Source: Teredinibacter haidensis (GTDB lineage: Bacteria; Pseudomonadota; Gammaproteobacteria; Pseudomonadales; Cellvibrionaceae). From it: a stretch of 64,000 nt of DNA. Every line of letters starts with the position of its first letter. Within the stretch, counting starts at the first letter, position 1. Below are positions 35,970 through 44,900 of this stretch, piece by piece. Position numbers and translations under genes: made by a program. The notes beneath the pieces are model-generated. The model saw only the letters and a list, made by a program, of their open reading frames with translations, was not told the origin of the DNA and searched no databases. The DNA is taken from contig NZ_CP060084.1 in the NCBI RefSeq assembly GCF_014211975.1, positions 4,165,001-4,229,000 of the forward strand, given 5' to 3'.

Positions 35970-36926
35970 TTAGTTTGATCGCTTTGCTTCGATGGCTGTT
36001 ATCAATTTCTCGCCAATTTTAGTATCAAAGGCCTTGTCTATTTCACGTACACAGGTTGGACTGGTTACGTTAATTTCAGTGAGATAATCGCCAATAATAT
36101 CGAGGCCGACGAACATTAACCCTTTTTCGACCAGTGTTGGTGCGACCTGGTCGACAATCCAACGGTCGCGATCACTTAAAGGTTGGGCAAGCCCGCTGCC
36201 GCCTGCGGCGAGATTACCCCGAGTTTCACCGGCCGCTGGTATGCGCGCGAGGCAGTAGGGAATCGGTTCGCCATTAACGACGAGTACCCGCTTATCTCCG
36301 TTACTGATATCGGGAATAAACTGCTGGGCCATAATAAAACTGGTACCCATTTCAGTGAGTGTTTCGAGAATAACACTGACATTGGGGTCGTCTTGTCTGC
36401 AGCGGAATATACCGGTACCGCCCATGCCATCCAATGGTTTAAAAATGACATCACCGTGCTTTTGGTGAAACTCGCGAAGCTGTTGCGCATCCCGGCTGAC
36501 AATAACCGGTGAGCAGCACTGGGGAAATTGCGTGGCAAAGACCTTTTCGTTGCAGTCGCGTAAGCTTTGGGGTCGATTGACTATCAGGGTTCCTTGCTGC
36601 TCGGCCCGCTCAAGTATATAGGTGGCGTAGATATACTGATTATCGAAGGGCGGATCTTTGCGCATCAAGACTACATCAAGGTCTGCGAGGGGCGTTTGTT
36701 GAGGCTCGCCCAGCTCATACCAGCGGTTTTTGTCTTCAAATACGGAGAGTGTGCAGATATTGGCGTGTGCTTCACCCTTATCGAGGCTTAAATCGCTCAG
36801 TTCCATATAATAAAGGGCGTGGCCGCGTGACTGGGCGGCCAGTAGCAGCGCCAGTGTTGTATCCTTTAAATAATGAATGGTGGATATAGGGTCCATGACC
36901 ACACCGATGGAAAGCTGCTTGTTCAC
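35970..36926 (-). CDS. gshB: Glutathione synthetase
   Basis: A 318-residue ATP-grasp enzyme that joins gamma-glutamylcysteine to glycine. It begins QLSIGVVMDPISTIHYLKDTTLA and has DVVLMRKDPPFDNQYIYATY (read in part), IFKPLDGMGGTGIFR, GDKRVLVVNGEPIPY and the C-terminal LTEINVTSPTCVREID. It lies 8 bases before the TonB-like gene on the same strand and is divergent from pilG. Confidence 0.97.
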   Translation of the reverse strand: MNKQLSIGVVMDPISTIHYLKDTTLALLLAAQSRGHALYYMELSDLSLDKGEAHANICTLSVFEDKNRWYELGEPQQTPLADLDVVLMRKDPPFDNQYIYATYILERAEQQGTLIVNRPQSLRDCNEKVFATQFPQCCSPVIVSRDAQQLREFHQKHGDVIFKPLDGMGGTGIFRCRQDDPNVSVILETLTEMGTSFIMAQQFIPDISNGDKRVLVVNGEPIPYCLARIPAAGETRGNLAAGGSGLAQPLSDRDRWIVDQVAPTLVEKGLMFVGLDIIGDYLTEINVTSPTCVREIDKAFDTKIGEKLITAIEAKRSN

Positions 36927-37162
36927 TGACTGACTCCGGGGAATATGAAAACGAGATTGGCGAAAGCTGAAATATTAGACGATTATAAGAGGTACTCGTT
37001 AAAAATTGATAGTTTTGATTCTCCGTATGATTTTCGTAGAATTCTATTTTTTTCAAGCGGTTATAGATTACACTGCAAAACTATGTTAAAAGTTGCCTCA
37101 TACTATAGTAAGTGTGTGGCGCTATACTTCTCATCCTTAAGACGAATAAGCAAGGTCACTTT

Positions 37163-37558
37163 ATGGACGTCAATTTAGAGCACTTGAAGGTGATGGTTAT
37201 CGATGACAGTAAAACCATCCGTCGAACTGCTGAAACGCTATTGAAAAAGGTGGGTTGCACGGTTGTGACTGCCACAGATGGCTTTGATGCCCTGGCAAAA
37301 ATCGCCGATACCCGTCCTAATATTATTTTTGTTGATATTATGATGCCCCGCTTGGACGGCTACCAAACTTGCGCATTAATAAAAAATAACAGTGAATTCA
37401 AATCTACCCCCGTCATTATGCTCTCCAGTAAAGATGGCCTTTTTGATAAGGCGAAAGGGCGTATCGTGGGTTCAGACCAGTATCTAACCAAGCCATTCAG
37501 CAAGGGCGAGCTGATTGGTGCTATTGAAGCGCACGTAAAAGTCGCGCGAGCTAGTTAA
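37163..37558 (+). CDS. pilG: Type IV pilus response regulator PilG
   Basis: A 131-residue single-domain receiver of the Pil-Chp system. Phosphorylation site is Asp in IIFVDIMMPRLDG, with acidic pair VIDDSK and the conserved Lys in QYLTKPFSKGEL. PilG acts on pilus extension and cAMP signalling in Pseudomonas. The frame extends upstream to a GTG at 37112, but the ATG at 37163 has an AAGG site 7 bases away and gives the family N-terminus. It starts the pilGHIJK-chpABC cluster. Confidence 0.95.
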   Translation: MDVNLEHLKVMVIDDSKTIRRTAETLLKKVGCTVVTATDGFDALAKIADTRPNIIFVDIMMPRLDGYQTCALIKNNSEFKSTPVIMLSSKDGLFDKAKGRIVGSDQYLTKPFSKGELIGAIEAHVKVARAS

Positions 37559-37612
37559 GTTAACGGATCGAACCATTAAACCTTTGTGTGCCGAATAACC
37601 TGCGGGGGAAGT

Positions 37613-37975
37613 ATGGCAAAAGTACTGATTGTTGATGACTCACCAACAGAGACATACAAATTAACGGGTATGTTGGAAAAGAACGGACACGCTGTTATTA
37701 CTGCGATAAATGGTGAGGACGGTGTAGCCACCGCCAAAGCCGAGCTGCCCGATTTAATTTTGATGGATATCGTAATGCCGGGACTGAACGGCTTTCAGGC
37801 AACTCGTCAGCTGAGTAAAGCCCCTGAAACAACGCATATTCCCGTTATTATCGTAACGACCAAAGATCAGGAAACTGACCGCGTTTGGGGTATGCGTCAG
37901 GGTGCGAAAGCCTACCTAACCAAGCCAATCGACGAAAAAGAGCTACTGGCTACCATCGCCAAAGTGGGCGGTTAA
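37613..37975 (+). CDS. pilH: Type IV pilus response regulator PilH
   Basis: A 120-residue receiver protein beginning AKVLIVDDSPTETYKLTGML, with phospho-Asp in LILMDIVMPGLNGFQAT and TKDQETDRVWGMRQGAKAYLTKPID (read in part), a segment typical of PilH. It acts opposite to PilG, favouring retraction or draining phosphate from ChpA. The ATG at 37613 follows a GGGGGAAG site. It comes 54 bases after pilG. Confidence 0.95.
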   Translation: MAKVLIVDDSPTETYKLTGMLEKNGHAVITAINGEDGVATAKAELPDLILMDIVMPGLNGFQATRQLSKAPETTHIPVIIVTTKDQETDRVWGMRQGAKAYLTKPIDEKELLATIAKVGG

Positions 37976-38049
37976 ACAGACTTATCGGAAACAGATGATC
38001 GCATGCAGTATTGCATTAAGTGGGAAATAGAACGGCGGGGATCTTCCGA

Positions 38050-38589
38050 ATGAGTCGAACAGCCTTCCAGGCTTTGGTCGAGCTGGCGAAGAAGAGTCGT
38101 CAGTCCGCGCGAGGGTTGCCATCCAGGCAGAATACAGCTCCCCGTTGGAGCGGCATTGGCTTTTCTATTCTAGGTCAGCGTTTTGTTGCGCCCATGAATC
38201 ACGTGGCAGAATTGATGGAAGTGCCTAGTTCGACGCGTTTGCCCGGTGTGCATTCGTGGGTTTTGGGTTTGTCCAATGTTCGTGGGCGGCTGTTACCCAT
38301 TTTTGATTTGCCCCACTTCTTTGGTGGTGCCATCAGCGGTAGCCGCAAGCACCACCGAGTGCTGGTGTTGGAAACCGATATCCTCTACAGCGGCATTGTG
38401 GTTGATAGGGCCTTTGGTATGCAGCACTTTAATTCGGACAGTTTTGGAGATTACACCGAAGCCCTGCCTGAAACGATGGAGGACTTTATTGATGGCTCAT
38501 ACAGAGACGCCGATGGTAAGGCCTGGCCCGTATTCAGTATGGCTAAACTGGCCGAAGATTCGAGATTTAACAACGCAGCGCTGGTGTAA
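38050..38589 (+). CDS. pilI: CheW-like adaptor PilI
   Basis: A 179-residue CheW-domain protein linking PilJ to ChpA. Recognisable segments are IGFSILGQRFVAPMNHVAELM, VLGLSNVRGRLLPIFDLPHFF and a C-terminal KAWPVFSMAKLAEDSRF. A GTG at 38020 would add ten residues; the ATG at 38050 is preferred. A CGCTGG/CCAGCG hairpin overlapping the stop codon, near 38579-38597, may thin out transcription into pilJ. Confidence 0.92.
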   Translation: MSRTAFQALVELAKKSRQSARGLPSRQNTAPRWSGIGFSILGQRFVAPMNHVAELMEVPSSTRLPGVHSWVLGLSNVRGRLLPIFDLPHFFGGAISGSRKHHRVLVLETDILYSGIVVDRAFGMQHFNSDSFGDYTEALPETMEDFIDGSYRDADGKAWPVFSMAKLAEDSRFNNAALV

Positions 38590-38756
38590 GCCAGCGTTGT
38601 TTAGTAAAGACATTGGGCTAACCTTTTGCTTTTTTTAGAGCAGAGGTCAGCGCATCGTTAACGTTCCTCTGGTCTTTGACTCAGAAGGATTTTTTGCATT
38701 TCGGGACGCGCATCTGCGCGTTGGGTTAGAACCATACAATCGCTTGGGAGCGTCGT

Positions 38757-41015
38757 ATGAAGAGTGATTCCGAGGGCCTTATCGCCCGGACAAAAGCCAA
38801 TCCAGTACTAGCCAGCTTGGTAGTCGGGTTGATTATTCTGACAGCATTTGTTGGTGTGGTGATTTATCAGTTATTCACCAATGCAGAGCGTGATCAGGCC
38901 TACCTCCAGCACGCCAGTAACTTGCGTGCATCGTCTTTCCGTCTGGCATCGTTATCGCGGGACGCGACCTCTGGTAACGAAGAGGCTTTTGGACAGTTAC
39001 AGGATGTAATGGCATCCATGGAGCGATCCTGGGCACAGCTTAAATCTGCCGACCCGCAAACGCGTAAAGTGCTTACCCGTCAACTGGCATCTTTCGAGGG
39101 TGTATGGGCGCGAGTAAAGCAAAATTCCCAGGTAATTACGGACAATAAAGACACCATTATCTTCCTTCATGATGTGGCGACCACCCTGAATGAATCGCTC
39201 CCGGAACTTCAGGCTGAACACAACAATATCGTAGAGATTCTTCTTGAAAACCGAGCACCAGCGGATCAGGTGTCGGTTGCTCAGATGCAGTCCTGGCGTG
39301 CGGAACGTATCGGTCGAAACGTGGACAAAATGCTTCGGGGTGGTGATGACGCCGACCGTGCAGCAGATCAGTTCAACCTCGATGCGAGCCTGTTTGGTAA
39401 AGTACTGGATGGTATGAAAGCAGGCGATATCGCCATGAGTATTTCGCGCGTAACGGACTCCGAAGCCATTTCCTCACTGGAAGAAATTTCCGAACTGTTT
39501 GAATTTGTAAGTGGTTCGGTACGGGAAATCTTCGAGGCGTCCCCAGCCCTGTTTAAAGGGCGCCAGGCAACGAACGAAATTCTTGATGACGGCCCGGAAA
39601 TTCTGAATAACCTGAGTGCGCTGTCTGACCAGATAGTAGAGCTGCCCAATAACCGCAACTGGAACAACAATCTGCTAATGATTGTGGGTGCGGTCTGGTT
39701 GGTGTGTTTGATTTTAATTGGTTGGTCCTGGGTTCGGGGTACTAACCGACGCGCCAAGGCAACTGCAGAAACCAATGAGCGAAATCAGAACGCGATCTTG
39801 CGATTGCTGGATGAGCTGGCCGACCTCGCTGATGGTGACCTGACAACCACCGCAACGGTAACCGAAGATTTTACGGGTGCGATTGCCGACTCCGTTAACT
39901 ACACCATCGACCAACTGCGTGTACTGGTATCGCGTATTAACGAAACCTCTCAACGGGTTGTGGACGGTTCGAAAGAAACGCAGCAAACCGCGTTGCACCT
40001 AGCTGAGGCTTCCGAGCACCAGGCTCAGGAAATTGCCGGGGCTTCCGCTGCGGTTAACGAGATGGCGGTTACCATCGACCAAGTATCGGCTAACGCGGCT
40101 GAGTCAGCCGGCGTTGCGGAGCGATCGGTATCGATCGCAAACAACGGTGCGAAGGTGGTGCAGAACACCATCCACGGCATGGATACCATTCGTGAACAGA
40201 TTCAGGATACCTCGAAACGTATTAAACGACTGGGTGAGTCCTCCCAGGAAATTGGTGACATCGTATCGTTGATTAACGACATTGCCGACCAGACCAACAT
40301 TCTTGCACTTAACGCAGCAATCCAGGCCTCTATGGCGGGTGACGCAGGACGAGGCTTTGCGGTGGTAGCGGATGAGGTTCAGCGACTTGCGGAACGTTCA
40401 GCGACAGCGACTAAGCAGATTGAGTCGTTAGTTAAGACGATTCAGAACGATACCAACGAAGCCGTAATTTCGATGGAGCAAACAACTTCGGAAGTGGTAC
40501 GCGGAGCGCGCCTAGCACAGGATGCGGGTGTAGCTTTGGAAGAAATCGAGGCGGTATCGGCCAGCTTGGCGGAGTTGATTCAAAACATCTCCAACGCTGC
40601 ACGTCAGCAGGCCTCATCAGCAGGTCATATTTCTAACACGATGAACGTGATTCAGGAAATCACTTCACAAACATCTGCCGGTACTAACGCTACTGCGGCC
40701 TCGATTGGTAATCTCTCCGAGATGGCAATTGAATTGCGAGGCTCGGTAACGGGCTTCAAGCTGCCTGACGATATGGCCGCACGAGCGAATGATGACAACT
40801 ACGATATGGATGTTGAGGCGGATTCCGATATTGCAGCTGAGCTGGGTGTCGACATTGATGAAGATCTCGATGTTGCCACGCTGGATGAGGAGGATGTTGT
40901 AGATCTCTCCCTTGATGATGCGCTGGACGACGATGATGCCGACCCTACGCTACTTCACGATTTTGCCAGTGAAGTGGATGAGGATGATAAAAAAAGCGTT
41001 GGCATTAACGTCTAA
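38757..41015 (+). CDS. pilJ: Methyl-accepting chemotaxis protein PilJ
   Basis: A 752-residue MCP with membrane helices near residues 17-40 and 303-325, a periplasmic helical PilJ-type sensor domain between them, and a cytoplasmic signalling domain with the hairpin tip DIADQTNILALNAAIQASMAG. PilJ is the receptor for surface contact or retracted pilin and controls ChpA. After the MCP domain (ending near residue 675) comes an acidic tail of about 75 residues, rich in Asp (DDDDAD, DLDVATLDEEDVVDLSLDDA), that I do not expect from the Pseudomonas protein. It starts with GTCGTATG and no clear ribosome binding site. Confidence 0.93.
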   Translation: MKSDSEGLIARTKANPVLASLVVGLIILTAFVGVVIYQLFTNAERDQAYLQHASNLRASSFRLASLSRDATSGNEEAFGQLQDVMASMERSWAQLKSADPQTRKVLTRQLASFEGVWARVKQNSQVITDNKDTIIFLHDVATTLNESLPELQAEHNNIVEILLENRAPADQVSVAQMQSWRAERIGRNVDKMLRGGDDADRAADQFNLDASLFGKVLDGMKAGDIAMSISRVTDSEAISSLEEISELFEFVSGSVREIFEASPALFKGRQATNEILDDGPEILNNLSALSDQIVELPNNRNWNNNLLMIVGAVWLVCLILIGWSWVRGTNRRAKATAETNERNQNAILRLLDELADLADGDLTTTATVTEDFTGAIADSVNYTIDQLRVLVSRINETSQRVVDGSKETQQTALHLAEASEHQAQEIAGASAAVNEMAVTIDQVSANAAESAGVAERSVSIANNGAKVVQNTIHGMDTIREQIQDTSKRIKRLGESSQEIGDIVSLINDIADQTNILALNAAIQASMAGDAGRGFAVVADEVQRLAERSATATKQIESLVKTIQNDTNEAVISMEQTTSEVVRGARLAQDAGVALEEIEAVSASLAELIQNISNAARQQASSAGHISNTMNVIQEITSQTSAGTNATAASIGNLSEMAIELRGSVTGFKLPDDMAARANDDNYDMDVEADSDIAAELGVDIDEDLDVATLDEEDVVDLSLDDALDDDDADPTLLHDFASEVDEDDKKSVGINV

Positions 41016-41036
41016 CGCGACTACTGGTTGAGCTTC

Positions 41037-41897
41037 ATGATTTGGTCTTTACAGGCGGCTCCCGATCTTTCAGACAAGCAATTTGATCTATGGAGCAAAT
41101 TGCTCGAGGATCGGGCGGGTATTTGTCTCAGCGATCAGCAGCGCGTGTTCCTGCAAACACAGGTCACCATGCGCATGCGCGAGCTGGGACACTCTGATTA
41201 TTCGCAGTATTACAACCGTGTTGTTGACGGTGTCTCCGGGATGATGGAATGGTCGGTTTTGATCGACCGCCTGGTGGTAAAAGAAACCAGTTTTTTTCGC
41301 CATCGCCCCTCTATTAATTGTGTTCGCACCTACATGGAAGAGCAGATTGCCAGCCAGAAAATGGCTGACTCTTTCGAGGTGTGGAGCGTTGGTTGTTCCT
41401 CCGGTGAGGAACCCTATTCCCTCTCGATGGTGATCAACGACACCTACGATAGCGCGAAACTTGATCCCTACTACGGCGTTACCGCCACAGATATTAGTCG
41501 AGCGGCCTTAACCATTGCTCGTAACGGTATCTATCCGCAGAGAAAAGTGGAAATGATGGAGCCGGATATCCGACAGCGCTATTTCACCCAGCAGGATAAC
41601 GGGCGTTATCAAGTTTCTCCGGAGCTGCAGGATCGGGTGTGTTTTAACCACGCCAATGTGCTCAATATCAATGAAATGCCAAACATTATGCAGGATGTGA
41701 TTTTCTGTCAAAACCTGCTGATCTATTTCCGTCGCTGGTTACGTCACGAAATTATGAATGCGTTTGTGGAACGTTTGAAACCGGGAGGTTTATTAGTGGT
41801 TGGTTTGGGAGAAGTGGTCGATTGGACCCATCCAGAAATGGTGAGAGCGCCCGTCGATGAAGTACAGGCATACATAAAAAAAGTGGCGGCAGCGTAA
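41037..41897 (+). CDS. pilK: Chemotaxis methyltransferase PilK (CheR family)
   Basis: A 286-residue CheR-type protein-glutamate methyltransferase that would methylate PilJ. It has the N-terminal all-helical domain, then WSVGCSSGEEPYSLSMVI (SAM-binding motif I), GVTATDISRAALTIARNGIY and DVIFCQNLLIYFRR. A TTG at 41028 would add three residues. It is 21 bases after pilJ and 42 bases before chpA. Confidence 0.93.
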   Translation: MIWSLQAAPDLSDKQFDLWSKLLEDRAGICLSDQQRVFLQTQVTMRMRELGHSDYSQYYNRVVDGVSGMMEWSVLIDRLVVKETSFFRHRPSINCVRTYMEEQIASQKMADSFEVWSVGCSSGEEPYSLSMVINDTYDSAKLDPYYGVTATDISRAALTIARNGIYPQRKVEMMEPDIRQRYFTQQDNGRYQVSPELQDRVCFNHANVLNINEMPNIMQDVIFCQNLLIYFRRWLRHEIMNAFVERLKPGGLLVVGLGEVVDWTHPEMVRAPVDEVQAYIKKVAAA

Positions 41898-41939
41898 TGC
41901 GGTTGTCTGATACAAACCTAGCGGTGCAGGGCTCCATCT

Positions 41940-44900
41940 ATGGGTGATAAACGTAATTTTGCAGCGTTGGATTGGGTTGTTGGGGAGATCAGTGAAACTC
42001 TCAAAGATGCCCACCAAGCGTTAGAAGCTTTTGTGGAAGACCCAAGGGATTCCACACGCATACGTTTCTGCCTGACTCATATCCACCAAGTGCATGGCAG
42101 TCTGCAAATGGTTGAGTTCCACGGGGCATCATTGCTGGCTGAAGAAATGGAGCAGCTGGCACAGGCACTGATGGACAATCAGGTTACCAGTGTGCCCGAA
42201 GCGCAGGAAGTACTGATGCGCTCGCTGCTGCAGTTGCCTATTTATCTCGATCGTATCCGAGGGCAAAAAGAAGATAATCCCGGGTTGGTTCTGCCTTTAC
42301 TTAACGACTTGCGTGCAGTGCGCAATCAAAGCTACCTCAGTGAAACCAATCTGTTTGCTCCCAACCTGCAGATTGTTAAAGAGCTCTATGGTAGCCGGCA
42401 CCCCATTACCCAAGACAAGGCCAAACTCGCACAGGTTTTGAAAAAACTCAGGGAGATGTACCAGTTTGCCGCCGCAAGCGTACTACGGGAAATTAAAGTT
42501 GAGGAGAACCTCAACTATCTAGACAAAGTATTCAGCCGAATGGAAGCCCTTACTCAGGGAACGGCGTGTTTTCCCATGTGGGAAGTGTCAGCGGCCCTGA
42601 TTGAAGGCCTGTTGCGCGGTGATATTGAATTGAGCGTTGCCGTTCGTGGGTTGCTTCGCCACCTGGCTCGGGAGCTGCGCGTTTTGGGGGAGAAAGCCCC
42701 GGGTGCATTGGATTTTATGCCCCGCGAAAACCTGCTGAAAAATTTGTTGTACTACGTTGCCAGAGCAGAGAGCGGCGGCAAAAAAGTTAATCGTGTAAAA
42801 CAGCGATACAGTTTGTCTGAAGCTTTGCTAGACGGTGTCAGTATCGGCGATGAGGGCTCCAGTGATTCCCTCTCTGCGCCAGATCCCGAAGCGATTCGTT
42901 CAGTGGTTGTGGCCCTCAATGATGAGATCAACTCCATCAAGAATGTGCTCGACCTTTCTCTATCGGGCCACGGTTCACCGGAAGATTTAAAAGAAGTCTT
43001 GCCTATCGTTAAGCGTGTAGCCGACACGCTTGCGGTGCTGGGTATTGGTGATCTGCGCAAACAGGTCAATATTCAAGCCGCCATGCTGGAAGAACTCAGT
43101 CAGCAGAATAGTTTTGATGAAGCTCGGCTATTGGATGTGGCCGGTAAAATAATAGAAATCGAACACCGTCTCGAAGCGATCGCCAAGGTTGTGGGCACCA
43201 ACCGAGATCTGGCCAGTGTCAACGAGCGTGAAGTAGAGATCGACCAGGCTAAAGTCACAGTACTTAAAGAATGTCAGCATGGCCTGGAGCAGGCGAAAGA
43301 TGCCATTGTCGAATATATTTCTTCCAAATGGGATAAAAGCCACCTGCTAAATGTGGGTAGCCTGTTACACAATATTCGCGGTGGTTTGGATATGATTCCA
43401 CTGCCGCGCCCGGCTGCGATACTGGGATCTTGTAGTTTGTATATTCAGGAACAGTTATTGAATCGCGAAGGACAGCCGGGTTGGGAAGCATTGGATACCC
43501 TGGCCGATGCGATTGCCAGCCTGGAGTATTACCTTGAGCGCTTGTTGGGTGATATGGAGGAAGATACCGAATCGCTTCTGGATGTGGCTGAAAGCAGCGT
43601 TGCAACTCTGGGTTACCCTATCGATGGAAGTGGTGTTACCGCCAATGCACCGGTAGATACGGTTGAACCGCCTCAGGTTGATGAGATACAAGAAATTATC
43701 GCGGCTCCGCCCGCTCCGACGGAAGAGTCGGTTTTTACTGCAGAACCCGTTACAGAGGAGCCCACTGCAGAAGAGCCCATGGCCGAAGAGTTGCCGGTAT
43801 CAGGTGCTGCACCTGAGCTGGAAGTGCTCGACGGTCAAACTGCGCCAGTGGCCTCAGTTGAAGAATTTACGGCTCCTGCAGAGGTATCTCTTGCCCAAAT
43901 CAGTATCGATGACGACGCTGAAGAAAGTGATATCGACGATGAAATTATCGAAATTTTTATCGAAGAAGCGGGTGAAGTAAAAGAAACGCTAGACGAGTAC
44001 GTTCCTCAGTGGAAAGCTAACCAGCAAGACCAGGACGCCCTGGTGGTTATCCGCCGAGCTTTCCATACCCTAAAAGGTAGCGGCCGTATGGTCGAAGCTT
44101 TTGATATTGGTGAGTTGGCCTGGACTATCGAAAATATGCTTAACCGCATTCTCGATAATAGTATTCGCGCCGAGGCGGCCCACAGTCACGTTATCGATTT
44201 GGCTATTAATCTACTGCCTTCGATGATTGACGATTTTGCTGCCAAGCGTCGTTGCTCACAAAAGGCCTTGGCCGAGCAGTATATGGCTTGGGCGAAATCC
44301 CTTTCTGAGGGAAAAACTCCCCCAGAGCTGGCAGCCGTGCCAGCGGGAGAGTCTATTCCGCTTCCCGATCTTAATGCTCAAGCGCCTGCCGCTGAGCCTG
44401 TTAGCGAAAGCAATCCCGTGGTTGCGGAGACAGAAGAGCCTCAAGCCGAGCTTGAAGATGATGAAGATTTCGTACTTCTGGAAATCTTTTCTTCTGAAGC
44501 GGCGGGACACTTGGCTACCATGGAAGCCTTTATTGCCCAAATGGAAGAGGAATCCCCTCTCTACGGGCCGCCCAGTGATGACTTCCAGCGTGCGCTGCAT
44601 ACCTTGAAGGGCAGTGCCAAAATGGCGCAGGTACTTCCAATTGCAGGTATTGCCGAGCCACTGGAAGCTTTTGCTAAAGAGCTTATTACATACCAGGTTG
44701 ATATCAACGCAGACATCTTGCAGTTATATCGCGATGCGGTGAGCTACACGCGCGAGGCTTTGGGTCGTATCGACGCTCGCCGGACACTTGAAATTCCCAA
44801 GCAGGAACAGTTTGTCGCGCGCACCGCAGAGTTACGTGAACTGGCGGTCGGGCACCTCATTCGTCTTAAAGAGATGGAAAAAGACGGTCAGCAGAAGGTT

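Noticed and set aside
38640..38700. A terminator between pilI and pilJ around AGAGG…CCTCT
   Set aside because: The stem is short with a long loop and no proper T run directly after it; it would also split the pil-chp operon.
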